Translations under genes and position numbers: made by a program
The notes under the pieces: model-generated
The model's input: only the letters and a program-made list of their open reading frames with translations
The model's database searches: none
What the model was told of the DNA's origin: nothing
NCBI GenBank assembly: GCA_021731695.1
Contig: JAKFWZ010000102.1
Coordinates: 1-39,542 of the forward strand
Length of the DNA: 39,542 nt
Source: Candidatus Daviesbacteria bacterium
GTDB lineage: Bacteria > Patescibacteriota > Microgenomatia > Daviesbacterales > UBA10151
Direction: 5' to 3'
Shown here: positions 15,639 through 23,624 of the stretch, piece after piece
How the letters are laid out: every line of letters begins with the position of its first letter
Position numbering within the stretch: position 1 is the stretch's first letter

Positions 15639-15727
15639 GAGTCAAGAATCTAGAGTCTAGGAATAAATTACCACTTCTGGTAGAATATCCCTACTTTGCT
15701 TCTAGTCACTAGACTCTCGCGACTAGC
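15639..15727 (+). repeat. Imperfect inverted 'word' leader upstream of lon
   Basis: CTAGAGTCTAG (15650-15660) and CTAGTCACTAG (15702-15712) are short palindromes placed in two imperfectly complementary arms (about 15639-15662 and 15698-15726). Between them TACCA-CTTC-TGGTA (15669-15682) forms a small hairpin. The arms consist of variants of GACTAGAGTCTAG. Confidence 0.55.
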
Positions 15728-15738
15728 CACTTTTGCCT

Positions 15739-18141
15739 ATGGATCCAATTTCAAATCCGATTAAATTATCAAAAACCCTTCCCGTAGGACCTTTGCGCGG
15801 AACTGTTATTTTTCCTGGCAACACCGTGCCTATTGTTTCAGCCCGACCTAAATCCCGCGCAGCACTAGATGCAGCCTGGGCTACTAACCGATTGGTTGTT
15901 TTTGTTGCACAAAAGAATGACCGGATTGATGATCCTAAGAAAGATGATTTATTCCAAGTTGGAACAGTTTGTTTAATCAAGAGGATCTTGAAGGTTGATA
16001 ATGAATATCAATTATCCGCTGAAGGTTTAACGAGGGTTTTTATTAAAAACTTCACTCAAACAGAAAATTATTTAGAAGCTGAGATCGAAGAAATTCCTGA
16101 ATTATACGAACGAAATGAAGAAACTGAAGCATTAATTAGAACCGTCCGTGAGCAATTAAAGAAATATCTGGAGCTTAACGGTAATCCATTGTTCGACATG
16201 TCCTCACTTACAAACTGGCCTTTGATTTCTGCCTCCGATGATCCGAATCAATTAGTAAATACGATTTGCCAGATGATTGAATTTAAAACAATTGATAAGC
16301 AGCAGATTTTAGAAATGGTTGCAGCTAGCGAAAGATTGCAGCGGGTTTCTGAATTACTCGCAAAAGAAATCAGAATTTTAGAAATTTCCCAAAAAATCTC
16401 AACACACACTCAGGAAAGAGTTTCCAGGATGACAAAGGAAGCGATTTTAAGAGAACAGATGAGATCGATTGAAGAAGAATTGGGCGAAGCTTCTGAAAAT
16501 TCCGAGATTCATGAATTTGAACTTAAGATAAGGAAGGCTAATATGCCAAAAGAAGTTAGAGAAAAAGCAAATAAAGAATTGGGCAGGTTAGCCAAAATGT
16601 CTTCCTATAATCCTGAGGCCGCATATATTAGAAATTACTTAGAATGGCTTACAGATTTACCATGGAAAGCGGCCCCAAAACTTAAAATTGATATGAAAAA
16701 AGCGGAAGGTGTTTTGGATGAAGAACATTATGGACTTAAAAAAGTTAAAGAGAGAGTTATGGAATATTTAGCAGTTTATAAATTATCCGGAAAATTAAAC
16801 GGACCGATTCTTTGTTTTGCAGGACCTCCAGGAACTGGTAAAACTTCGATCGGTAAATCGATCGCAAAAGCATTGGGACGAAAGTTTGTTAAAGTTTCGC
16901 TCGGTGGAATCAGAGATGAAGCAGAAATCCGCGGACACAGAAGAACTTATGTAGGCTCAATGCCGGGACGCATGATTCAATCAATTAAACAAGCAGGCGC
17001 TTCAAATCCGGTTTTTATGCTGGATGAAATCGATAAAATTGGGGCTGATTACAGGGGTGATCCATCTGCCGCTTTACTCGAGGCTTTAGATCCTGAACAA
17101 AATCATTCGTTCTCAGATCATTATCTTGAAGTTTCCTATGATTTATCTAACGTAATGTTTATCACAACTGCAAATATGTTGGACACTATTCCTCCGGCTT
17201 TAAGAGATCGATTGGAAATAATCACTTACCCTGGATATACTCGTGATGAAAAATTTAATATTGCTAAAAAACACTTATTACCAAAAGTAATCGAAACTCA
17301 CGGTCTTAAAAAATCTAAAAATAAACCAGTATTCGAAGATGAGGCAATTTATCAAATTATCGATGGTTACACCAGAGAAGCTGGAGTTAGAAGTTTAGAG
17401 AGAGAATTATCAGCGGTAATTAGAAAAATTGCTCGAAAAGTAGCTAATGATGAGGTTAAGGGTGAATATAAAGTAACTGACATTGAAGTTAGAAAACTAC
17501 TCGGACCTGTTAAATTCTTACCGGAGTTAGCAGAAATCGAAGATATGGTTGGTGCATCGACTGGACTTGCATGGAGCGAAGTCGGCGGCTCAATTATGTT
17601 TATTGAGGTTACTTTAATGCCGGGTAAAGGTGTTATTCAATTAACCGGACAGCTAGGTGATGTGATGAAAGAATCAGCACAAGCTGCGATGTCATATGTC
17701 CGTTCAAGTTGGGCAACTTTAGGACTTAACGAAAAATTCTTCCATAAAGTAGATATTCATGTTCATGTACCGGAAGGTGCGGTGCCAAAAGATGGACCGT
17801 CTGCAGGAATTGCGCTAACTACGGCGATTGTTTCTGCATTTACAAAGATTCCGGTTAGAAAAGATATTGCTATGACTGGAGAAGTAACTCTGCGTGGCCG
17901 AGTACTTGAAATCGGAGGACTTAAAGAAAAAGTTCTCGCAGCTCACAGAGCCGGAGTTAAAGACATTATCATTCCTGAAAATAATAAAAAGGATTTGGAA
18001 GATATTCCGTCTCACATTGTTGCAGATCTAAAATTCCATACAGTCAAGCATATGGATGAAGTTTTAAATATTGCTTTAGTTAGATCACCGTTTGCACGAA
18101 CTAAAAAAATCCATGTAACTCCTCTGCCTGCAATAGCATAA
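15739..18141 (+). CDS. lon: ATP-dependent Lon protease
   Basis: 800 aa from ATG 15739; a TTG two codons upstream is less likely. Domains in order: substrate-binding LAN domain (about 12-210, beginning [19 protein letters not shown]), helical linker, AAA+ module with Walker A GPPGTGKT (362-369) and Walker [10 protein letters not shown], and the serine/lysine protease domain with PKDGPSAGI (catalytic Ser688) and [12 protein letters not shown] (catalytic Lys). Lon degrades misfolded and regulatory proteins in the cytoplasm. Its promoter carries a CIRCE-like element, so heat-shock control by HrcA is likely. No Shine-Dalgarno is evident in front of the ATG. Confidence 0.97.
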   Translation: MDPISNPIKLSKTLPVGPLRGTVIFPGNTVPIVSARPKSRAALDAAWATNRLVVFVAQKNDRIDDPKKDDLFQVGTVCLIKRILKVDNEYQLSAEGLTRVFIKNFTQTENYLEAEIEEIPELYERNEETEALIRTVREQLKKYLELNGNPLFDMSSLTNWPLISASDDPNQLVNTICQMIEFKTIDKQQILEMVAASERLQRVSELLAKEIRILEISQKISTHTQERVSRMTKEAILREQMRSIEEELGEASENSEIHEFELKIRKANMPKEVREKANKELGRLAKMSSYNPEAAYIRNYLEWLTDLPWKAAPKLKIDMKKAEGVLDEEHYGLKKVKERVMEYLAVYKLSGKLNGPILCFAGPPGTGKTSIGKSIAKALGRKFVKVSLGGIRDEAEIRGHRRTYVGSMPGRMIQSIKQAGASNPVFMLDEIDKIGADYRGDPSAALLEALDPEQNHSFSDHYLEVSYDLSNVMFITTANMLDTIPPALRDRLEIITYPGYTRDEKFNIAKKHLLPKVIETHGLKKSKNKPVFEDEAIYQIIDGYTREAGVRSLERELSAVIRKIARKVANDEVKGEYKVTDIEVRKLLGPVKFLPELAEIEDMVGASTGLAWSEVGGSIMFIEVTLMPGKGVIQLTGQLGDVMKESAQAAMSYVRSSWATLGLNEKFFHKVDIHVHVPEGAVPKDGPSAGIALTTAIVSAFTKIPVRKDIAMTGEVTLRGRVLEIGGLKEKVLAAHRAGVKDIIIPENNKKDLEDIPSHIVADLKFHTVKHMDEVLNIALVRSPFARTKKIHVTPLPAIA

Positions 18142-18142
18142 A

Positions 18143-18190
18143 TTCGGTTATCTGTTCTCAATTGTCGGTTTTCAGATTTAAGTTAATCAG
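18143..18190 (+). repeat. Outer inverted repeat, left copy, around DUF559 gene
   Basis: TTCGGTTATCTGTTCTC, then GTCGGTTTTCAG and TTTAAGT. The complement of 18661-18733 gives TTCGGATTTCTGTTATC, then CTCAGTTTTCAG and TTAAATAGT in the same order, so the two form a degenerate inverted pair flanking the gene. Confidence 0.5.
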
Positions 18191-18233
18191 TTCTCCTTGT
18201 TCACTTCTTTGTGGGCTTATTTCTCTCATAATC

Positions 18234-18268
18234 CCCTCGCCCTTAAGGGAGAGGGTCAGGGTGAGGGG
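18234..18268 (+). repeat. Inner inverted repeat, left copy (CCCTCTCC-type)
   Basis: CCCCTCGCCCTTAAGGGAGAG then GGTCAGGGTGAGGGG-type sequence: a palindromic GC-rich repeat in an AT-rich region, ending 1 nt before the -10 box of the DUF559 gene. Confidence 0.75.
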
Positions 18269-18274
18269 TATAAT
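18269..18274 (+). promoter_or_regulatory. -10 box of the DUF559 gene
   Basis: TATAAT immediately after the inner repeat; an ATG follows at 18283, 8 nt later, the leaderless spacing seen throughout the window. That ATG begins MKLNNWD and then hits a stop in its own frame. Confidence 0.5.
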
Positions 18275-18314
18275 TCAAATAGATGAAGCTGAATAACTGG
18301 GATTTGCCAGATAT

Positions 18315-18632
18315 TTGAGATCGAGGCAAACAGAAACTGAGAAATTATTGTGGTTTAATTTAAGAGGCAAGAAACTAAATGGAATAAAGTTTAAAAGACA
18401 AGCAGTTATCGGACCTTATATTGTTGATTTTGTCAGTTTTGATAAGCTGTTGGTTATAGAACTTGATGGAGGTCAACATAATTCTCCTAATGTTATTTTC
18501 AAAGATAAAGTTCGCACAAAATATTTGGAAGACTTAGGCTTTAAAATAGTTAGATATTGGGATAACGATGTATTCAATCATCTCGAACTAGTATTAGAGG
18601 ATATTTTACTTAAGACATCCACCTCTCCCTAG
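18315..18632 (+). CDS. DUF559 (Vsr/very-short-patch-like) endonuclease-type protein, probably 5' frameshifted
   Basis: 105 aa from TTG 18315. It is the PD-(D/E)xK-like DUF559 domain: RQTETEKLLWFNLRGKKLNGIKFKRQ, IGPYIVDFVSF with the active-site Asp, and LVIELDGGQH with Glu/Asp and Gln-His, ending FKIVRYWDNDVFNHLE. The typical beginning of the family (M-x-L-N..., ARxLR) is split: an ATG at 18283 encodes MKLNNWD in one frame, and FARYLRSRQT continues in another from about 18303, so a one-base indel near 18300 breaks the normal start. The stop lies inside the right-hand repeat. The gene sits in two nested inverted repeats and looks like a cargo of a small mobile unit. Function in DNA cleavage is inferred from the fold. 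Confidence 0.8.
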   Translation: MRSRQTETEKLLWFNLRGKKLNGIKFKRQAVIGPYIVDFVSFDKLLVIELDGGQHNSPNVIFKDKVRTKYLEDLGFKIVRYWDNDVFNHLELVLEDILLKTSTSP

Positions 18633-18656
18633 CCCTCTCCTCAAAGGAGAGGGGAC
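18619..18656 (-). repeat. Inner inverted repeat, right copy (CCCTCTCC-type)
   Basis: CCACCTCTCCCTAGCCCTCTC followed by CTCAAAGGAGAGGGGAC; on the opposite strand it parallels the left copy at 18234-18268. It contains the stop codon of the DUF559 gene, so repeat and gene have moved or evolved together. Confidence 0.75.
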
Positions 18657-18660
18657 ATGT

Positions 18661-18733
18661 AATTACACTGGTAACATAAGACTATTTAACTGAAAACTGA
18701 GCCTAGAGAACTGATAACAGAAATCCGAATATA
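18661..18733 (-). repeat. Outer inverted repeat, right copy
   Basis: AACTGAAAACTGAG and AGAACTGATAACAGAAATCC words. Read on the minus strand, they parallel the left outer copy at 18143-18190. Confidence 0.5.
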
Positions 18734-18769
18734 ATTGACTATGAGCTAAAGCTCTAGTGCGCACTATGC

Positions 18770-18799
18770 TTGCACTATAAGCCTTATTTCTGTTATGAT
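18770..18799 (+). promoter_or_regulatory. Leaderless promoter of ppa
   Basis: TTGCAC (18770-18775), 18-nt spacer, TATGAT (18794-18799). The ATG at 18808 lies 8 nt after the -10 box. An overlapping extended -10 (TGaTATACT, 18796-18804) is an alternative. Confidence 0.6.
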
Positions 18800-18807
18800 A
18801 TACTGAT

Positions 18808-19314
18808 ATGACAGTGCATAATATTACACCGGGCAAAAAATTTCCTAATGAAATTTATGTTGTTTTGGAGATCCCAAAAGGATCAAGAAATAAGTATGAA
18901 TTCAATGAAGAATTCGGTTTGATCGAGCTTGATAGAGTGAATTACACTGCGATGGCGCATCCTTACGACTATGGGTTTATACCTGGTACCCGTTCTGAAG
19001 ATGGTGATCATTTGGATGCCTTCGTTTTACTAGATAACTCAGCTTTCCCAGGTGCTTTAGTTTCTGCCAGACCAGTTGGGGTTTTATTTATGGTTGATGA
19101 CGGCGATAAAGACGAAAAAATTATCGCAGTTCCTTCAAAAGATCCTAGATACAATCATATAAAAGATTTAACTGATCTTTCCCCTCATATCAAAAAGGAA
19201 ATTGAGCACTTTTTTCTTCACTACAAGGATCTTCAGAAAGTAACTGTAGAATTAAAGGGTTGGGGCGGAGCTGAAAAAGCGAAAGAAGTTATAGAAAAAA
19301 GCAGAGAAGACTAG
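18808..19314 (+). CDS. ppa: Inorganic pyrophosphatase (family I)
   Basis: 168 aa, the usual length for bacterial family I PPase. It hydrolyses PPi to two phosphates in the cytoplasm with Mg2+. Seen: EIPKGSRNKYEF, HPYDYGFIPGT, and the metal-binding signature DGDHLDAFVLL, where His stands in the position usually taken by Pro or Glu; the three Asp residues of the signature are intact. A downstream KDPRY and the LHHYKDL-like FLHYKDLQ complete the fold. It stands just upstream of the membrane pyrophosphatase, separated by 328 nt, so the cell has both heat-wasting and energy-conserving PPi hydrolysis. Confidence 0.95.
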   Translation: MTVHNITPGKKFPNEIYVVLEIPKGSRNKYEFNEEFGLIELDRVNYTAMAHPYDYGFIPGTRSEDGDHLDAFVLLDNSAFPGALVSARPVGVLFMVDDGDKDEKIIAVPSKDPRYNHIKDLTDLSPHIKKEIEHFFLHYKDLQKVTVELKGWGGAEKAKEVIEKSRED

Positions 19315-19365
19315 TATGCTTTTCTCTGCGAGAATTTCGCAACTATCAAAATCTTCGTTTTGATA
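19301..19365 (+). terminator. Tandem hairpins at the 3' end of ppa
   Basis: GCAGAGAA (19301-19308) pairs with TTCTCTGC (19322-19329) across the ppa stop; then TATCAAAA/TTTTGATA (19344-19351 with 19358-19365) forms a perfect 8-bp hairpin with a TCTTCG loop. Neither has a following U-tract of note; they may mark the 3' end. Confidence 0.35.
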
Positions 19366-19431
19366 AGCAAAGCTTGCGATCTTAATATCTTAGTACTCCA
19401 TTCTTTTTGAGAAGTCTAGAGAAGAATAATT

Positions 19432-19560
19432 CAAAGATACAAGAAACAAGATACAAGTTTCCAAATAAGCATCAAATTATAATTCTCAAAATTTAAAATT
19501 TTTGATTTTAAGATTGAGATTTGTTTGTAACTTGTGTCTTGGATACTTGGTTTTTACTTA
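19432..19560 (+). repeat. Imperfect inverted 'word' spacer between ppa and hppA
   Basis: The 328-nt gap 19315-19642 has no gene. Its centre holds a left arm of GATACAAGAAACAAGATACAAG-type words (shown in part) near 19435-19470 and a right arm (about 19500-19558: TTTGATTTTAAGATTGAG, TTTGTTTGTAACTTGTG, TCTTGGATACTTGG) whose complement repeats them. The AAAATTTAAAATTTTT centre is the fold point. A weak promoter for hppA (TTGATT 19578-19583, TATTAA 19602-19607) follows. Confidence 0.55.
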
Positions 19561-19642
19561 AGATCTGATTTTGCTTCTTGATTTTAGATCTTAAGTTGTT
19601 GTATTAATATCCCCATTACTTACTGCCTTAGTAAATATCGCA

Positions 19643-21640
19643 ATGGAATCATTCACACAAAATATAAATCTATTTATTTGGGCGGGAGCCGCGGCAGCTA
19701 CTCTCTACGGCGCGTTTCTTTCTTTCAACATTTTAAAACTTCCAACCGGTAACGAAAAAATGCGCGCAATCGCAGCAGCAATTCAGGAGGGGGCCGCAGC
19801 ATATTTAACCCGCCAATATATGGTTGTAGCTTTGGTTGCTCTTGTGATGACTGCATTTATTTTTCAATTTATTTCTTTAAATAGTGCGTTAGGTTTCGTA
19901 ATCGGGGCTTTATTTTCAGCAATCGCCGGATTCGTTGGAATGATGATTGCGGTTAGAGCAAATATCAGATGCGCAGAAGCTGCGAAAAAAGGACTGGCAC
20001 AGGCATTTGATGTAGCGTTTAAAGGTGGATCTGTTACAGGATTTTTAGTTGTCGGTTTGGCGCTAGGTACAGTTTACGGCTTCCATAATTTTGCAAATGA
20101 TATTCCGGCACTAGTTTCTCTCGGGTTTGGAGCTTCTTTGATCTCAGTATTCGCAAGATTAGGCGGAGGAATTTATACAAAAGGAGCAGATGTTGGTGGA
20201 GATATGGTTGGAAAATTGGAAGCCGGAATTCCGGAAGATGATCCTAGAAATCCAGCAGTTATTGCAGATCTTGTAGGTGATAACGTCGGTGACGATGCTG
20301 GAATGGCTGCGGATATTTTTGAAACTTATGTTGTAACTGCGATTGCTGCAATTTTACTTGGAGACTTTATGTTCCCTGGTTCTGAAACAATGATCACTTA
20401 TCCGCTCGCTTTAATGTCAGCTGGAATTTTTGCATCGATTGTTGGAAGCGTTGCGACCAGACTTACCGGTGGAAGAATTATGGGAACTTTATATCAGGGA
20501 CTCGCGGTTACTGTCGTTTTATCCGCAATCTTTTTCTATTATATTTCTCAAGCTCTTTGGGCAACTAATGCAGTTTTGCCGGCTATGAATTTATTCTTAT
20601 CGACTTTAATCGGAATTGCTGTTACCGCGGGAATGATGATTATCACTGAATATTACACAGGCACAAAATACGCACCTGTTCAAAGGATTGCAGAAGCTTC
20701 AAAAACCGGACACGGAACTAATGTTATCGCAGGTTTGGCTGTTTCAATGAAAGCCACATTCGCTCCGATTATTTTAATTTGTGCAGCAACACTAGCTGCA
20801 TTTTTCCTCGCCGGAATTTACGGAATTGCGATAGCCGCTGTAGCCATGCTTTCACTTGCCGGAATAATTGTCGCAATCGATGCATTCGGTCCGATCACTG
20901 ATAATGCAGGAGGAATTGCAGAGATGAGCGGAATGCCTGCTAAAGTTAGAAATTCGGTTACCGATCCGCTGGACGCAGTAGGAAATACAACTAAAGCCGT
21001 GACTAAAGGTTATGCGATTGCATCAGCGGGACTCGCAGCACTTGTTCTATTTGCTGCATACACTCAGGAATTAGGCTCAGGCGCAGTCTTTGCGTTATCA
21101 GATCCAAAAGTCTTGGTTGGATTGTTCCTCGGAGGCGCGCTTCCTTACGTTTTCGCATCATACGCAATGGAAGCTGTTGGAAAAGCTGGAGCTGCAGTTG
21201 TTGAAGAAGTCAGACGTCAGTTCAAACTTTATAAAGGAATTATGAAGGGAACTGAAAAACCGGATTATGCCGCATGCGTTTCAATCGTCACTGCAGCTGC
21301 GCAAAAAGAAATGATTATCCCGACTTTAATTCCGGTACTTGCGCCTATTTTAGTCGGACTTTTCTTAGGACCATTAGCATTAGGCGGAATGTTGGTTGGA
21401 ATAATCATTACCGGGCTTTTCGTAGGACTCTCAATGACAACCGGAGGAGCTGCCTGGGATAATGCTAAAAAATATATTGAATCAGGCAATTTCGGAGGCA
21501 AAGGATCATTCGCTCATCAGGCTTCAGTTACGGGAGATACAGTTGGAGATCCATATAAGGATACAGCAGGCCCTGCAATAAACCCCATGATAAAAGTGGC
21601 TAATATTGTTGCGCTTCTTCTAGTTGCACTTCTGAAATAA
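19643..21640 (+). CDS. hppA: K+-independent proton-translocating membrane pyrophosphatase
   Basis: 665 aa with about 16 membrane helices. It couples PPi hydrolysis to H+ export. Substrate-site motifs are intact: [35 protein letters not shown] (given in part) near 187-225, and [22 protein letters not shown] (447-452) has Lys451 where K+-dependent enzymes have Ala, which marks the K+-independent H+-pump class; this is a well-established determinant. The C-terminal [22 protein letters not shown] is complete. No Shine-Dalgarno precedes the ATG. In a small fermentative cell it would help maintain proton motive force from biosynthetic PPi. Confidence 0.96.
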   Translation: MESFTQNINLFIWAGAAAATLYGAFLSFNILKLPTGNEKMRAIAAAIQEGAAAYLTRQYMVVALVALVMTAFIFQFISLNSALGFVIGALFSAIAGFVGMMIAVRANIRCAEAAKKGLAQAFDVAFKGGSVTGFLVVGLALGTVYGFHNFANDIPALVSLGFGASLISVFARLGGGIYTKGADVGGDMVGKLEAGIPEDDPRNPAVIADLVGDNVGDDAGMAADIFETYVVTAIAAILLGDFMFPGSETMITYPLALMSAGIFASIVGSVATRLTGGRIMGTLYQGLAVTVVLSAIFFYYISQALWATNAVLPAMNLFLSTLIGIAVTAGMMIITEYYTGTKYAPVQRIAEASKTGHGTNVIAGLAVSMKATFAPIILICAATLAAFFLAGIYGIAIAAVAMLSLAGIIVAIDAFGPITDNAGGIAEMSGMPAKVRNSVTDPLDAVGNTTKAVTKGYAIASAGLAALVLFAAYTQELGSGAVFALSDPKVLVGLFLGGALPYVFASYAMEAVGKAGAAVVEEVRRQFKLYKGIMKGTEKPDYAACVSIVTAAAQKEMIIPTLIPVLAPILVGLFLGPLALGGMLVGIIITGLFVGLSMTTGGAAWDNAKKYIESGNFGGKGSFAHQASVTGDTVGDPYKDTAGPAINPMIKVANIVALLLVALLK

Positions 21641-21641
21641 A

Positions 21642-22040
21642 ATGCCGACGGGCTTAGAGAGAATGTATAAAATAGTTCGAGAGTTGCCGGGGGAATTCCA
21701 CGATAACAGGTATTACCAAACGAAGCCAATTCAGGTGTTAGGTTCTGAATATAATATTAGATATGTAGTTCCAACAGATAGTTCTTTAAGGTTACCTATT
21801 TTAGCGAGAACAACAATGACTCCCGATTTTTATAATTCCACTCCAGAAGCCCAGATTTTAGTACTAAGGGAGATACTGCAGCGGTTGGTCGACAGACGGG
21901 CGATTGTGGTTTTGGGTCAAGCCCGTTTATGTGATCCTTTTGGTGTACCAAAAATACGGGGTGTCGGTGTCGATCATGAGGGACATGTTGCGTTGACCGT
22001 AGGACCTGATACTAATCCGATGAGAATCTCGCCAAATTAG
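21642..22040 (+). CDS. Unknown 132-aa protein
   Basis: It begins 1 nt after the hppA stop; a second in-frame ATG at 21663 (MYKIVREL) is a possible start. No signal peptide or membrane helix. A segment VVPTDSSLRLPILARTTMTPDFY and a helix STPEAQILVLREILQRLVDR are followed by beta-rich IVVLGQARLCDPFGVPKIRGVGV. The family is not recognised. Position suggests co-transcription with the pyrophosphatase, but nothing ties the functions together. It converges on the next gene with a 4-nt gap. Confidence 0.55.
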   Translation: MPTGLERMYKIVRELPGEFHDNRYYQTKPIQVLGSEYNIRYVVPTDSSLRLPILARTTMTPDFYNSTPEAQILVLREILQRLVDRRAIVVLGQARLCDPFGVPKIRGVGVDHEGHVALTVGPDTNPMRISPN

Positions 22041-22044
22041 AAGC

Positions 22045-22506
22045 TTATTTCTCTAATTCAAAATATCCAATTGTAAAAGGAACTCTGGGGATGAAGGTTA
22101 AGTGAACTTTTCCTAAGTAATGATTTGGTTTTATCTCTACAACTTCATCCAAAATAAATCTTAACCAAAATGGATCGTTACTTTTACTGTAATCAATTTT
22201 TACAACATCAATATTATCCTGAATACCGCGGCCTTTATATAATTTAAATGGATAATTCTCTTTCTCGTCGACAATATTAATTCCGATGCCTTCTTTTGCA
22301 TTAAACTTTTTCCCCTGCCACCCCGTTTTTACATTAACTTTTCCTTTGTAAAATCCGTCAGGTAATCTCTCCGGAACCGACCCTTTTAGAAAAGCTTTGG
22401 CATTGTCTCCATTTTGCATTTGATAAGTCCTGATGAACAGAAACAAAAATATGATTCCGATGGCCATTATTAAAATAGAAAATATAATTCCAATCACAAT
22501 TTTCAT
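22045..22506 (-). CDS. Unknown membrane-anchored protein (153 aa)
   Basis: On the minus strand. One long N-terminal helix (about residues 3-26), then an extracytoplasmic beta-rich domain (SVPERLPDGFYKGKVNVKTGWQGKKF in part; then IDYSKSNDPFWLRFILDEVVEI; ending FTIGYFELEK). The layout of a short anchor with a lipocalin-like or SRPBCC-like beta domain is only a guess from strand pattern. On its own strand TAGAAT lies 8 nt upstream of the ATG, again leaderless spacing. It is divergent from the M41-like gene and shares its 70-nt upstream region. Confidence 0.55.
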   Translation of the reverse strand: MKIVIGIIFSILIMAIGIIFLFLFIRTYQMQNGDNAKAFLKGSVPERLPDGFYKGKVNVKTGWQGKKFNAKEGIGINIVDEKENYPFKLYKGRGIQDNIDVVKIDYSKSNDPFWLRFILDEVVEIKPNHYLGKVHLTFIPRVPFTIGYFELEK

Positions 22507-22576
22507 TTAATCATATTCTAGCTTAAATTGCTGTTTAAAGTTTGGATTTGACAATCAGGACTATAATTTAGATGTA

Positions 22577-23233
22577 ATGATAGAAAGAGAATTTATAGAA
22601 ATAGCACCAGGAATTACGCAGCTGCACAGCGATTTAACTGCGAGAATGAATCTGGAAAGACCTTATGATGGTACAGAAACTGATTCAACTGATGACCACG
22701 AAGGTGCTCATCTTGTTGTTTTAGTGGCTAACGGAAGGTGGGCAAAAAAAGCCTCCAGAATTCCGGGCCCAGGGTATCTTGGATATGTTGAAGGGGATGT
22801 TGATACAGAATCTGCGATGGCAGCAGATGCAATGGGATTCGGTGGAACGGGACATGACAAAAGGCTTGCCGCAAGATTGGGCGATCCAGGAGTTGGTGCA
22901 AGAAATGCGCGCAAAACAATTTTTAAAAATTACGAAGAATGGCGGACACTTTCCAGAGCTATACATGCTGAAGGTGAAATTAATGGTTATCAAGCCGAAG
23001 ATATTTTTGAGAAAGCCCAAAATCCGCTGGCAAAAATTGAAGTAGAAAGTGGATCAGGTGAAAGGTGGAACTTTATTACTAAAGTTAGGAAAGCAAAAGG
23101 CCATTTAATCTTATTAGGTATTGAAAATATCGATAAAAAACCTGAGCAAGCTGACAATGTTTTTGACATCAGAACAAGAAGACCTCTTAGCGAAAAATTG
23201 CATGCTGGCCCAAAAATAAGAATTGCAGCTTAA
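22577..23233 (+). CDS. Stand-alone FtsH-type (M41-like) metallopeptidase domain protein
   Basis: 218 aa, no AAA module and no membrane helix. HEGAH at 41-45 fits the HExxH zinc motif. It is followed by RIPGPGYLGYVEG (61-73), parallel to the IPRG..LGY segment after the FtsH zinc motif, and by GFGGTGHDKRLAAR (87-100), parallel to the TTGAENDLERAT segment, putting Asp94 in the place of the third zinc ligand. The spacing is about 25 residues shorter than in FtsH. The C-terminal half (about 105-218) is a helical plus beta region without recognised family. The peptidase call is inference from motif order. Upstream, TATAAT (22562-22567) lies 9 nt before the ATG. Confidence 0.5.
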   Translation: MIEREFIEIAPGITQLHSDLTARMNLERPYDGTETDSTDDHEGAHLVVLVANGRWAKKASRIPGPGYLGYVEGDVDTESAMAADAMGFGGTGHDKRLAARLGDPGVGARNARKTIFKNYEEWRTLSRAIHAEGEINGYQAEDIFEKAQNPLAKIEVESGSGERWNFITKVRKAKGHLILLGIENIDKKPEQADNVFDIRTRRPLSEKLHAGPKIRIAA

Positions 23234-23248
23234 CCTATAGTTAAGATA

Positions 23249-23276
23249 TTGCAAAATCTGAGATATATGCTAATAT
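23249..23276 (+). promoter_or_regulatory. Promoter of the T-box leader
   Basis: TTGCAA (23249-23254), 16-nt spacer, TAATAT (23271-23276) with an extended TGc before it. Transcription should start near 23283, giving a leader of about 340 nt. Confidence 0.65.
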
Positions 23277-23406
23277 ATATCTAAAGCGTTAGTTACTTCC
23301 AGTCGCGCGGAAGGAGCTGATTCCATAAATGGGATACAGAAGTAAAACTGTAAAATATTACAAAGCGTGTCGGAAACGGAGCGCTAAAGAGAATGTTTCT
23401 TTAGTC

Positions 23407-23428
23407 TCCACCGCAAGGTGGATTTTTT
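23407..23428 (+). terminator. Internal GNRA hairpin with U6 in the T-box leader
   Basis: TCCACC (23407-23412), GCAA tetraloop, GGTGGA (23417-23422), then six T (23423-23428). It looks like a compact intrinsic terminator but could equally be the stem III equivalent that precedes the antiterminator. If used, it would release a small RNA of about 145 nt. Confidence 0.5.
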
Positions 23429-23510
23429 GTAACTAAAGCGACTGATGCAAGGTGGCACCGCCACAATAATTTAGAATTGACAATGTACAATTGACAATTT
23501 TTTATTAAAG

Positions 23511-23589
23511 GCCCTTGTGAGTTTGTTATTTGTCATCCCGAACTTGATTCGGGATCCAGAATAAATAATGAACTTGCAAGGGCTTTTTT
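23511..23589 (+). terminator. T-box terminator with an inserted REP element in its loop
   Basis: GCCCTTG (23511-23517) pairs with CAAGGGC (23577-23583), followed by six T (23584-23589). Its loop is 59 nt long because it contains a REP-like palindrome, ATCCCGAA/TTCGGGAT (23535-23542 with 23548-23555), which should itself fold and keep the stem arms close. Confidence 0.8.
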
Positions 23590-23624
23590 AGTGGAGAAAA
23601 GCTCAAGAAAGGAAGGTGATTTTT

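Larger units (their letters stand above)
23283..23589 (+). ncRNA. T-box riboswitch leader (divergent stem I)
   Basis: The 3' half shows the complete T-box switch. AAGG (23449-23452), the 7-nt bulge TGGCACC (23453-23459) and GCC (23460-23462) match the T-box consensus AGGGUGGNACCGCG; GCC pairs with GGC (23510-23512) and AAGG with CCTT (23513-23516) to form the antiterminator. The same GCCCTTG strand pairs instead with CAAGGGC (23577-23583) before six T, the terminator. The bulge UGGC would pair with a tRNA 3' end GCCA, so the sensed tRNA should have G at position 73. The 5' half is highly structured: GCGTTAGTTAC (23286-23296) can pair with GTAACTAAAGC (23430-23440), and inside lie several hairpins, including CTAAAGA/TCTTTAG and TCCACC-GCAA-GGTGGA. 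Classical stem I motifs and the specifier codon were not identified. Confidence 0.75.

Noticed and set aside
23407-23428. The GNRA hairpin as the only terminator of the leader
   Set aside because: The downstream helices fit a complete T-box switch with a strong terminator of their own, so this hairpin is at most an additional element.
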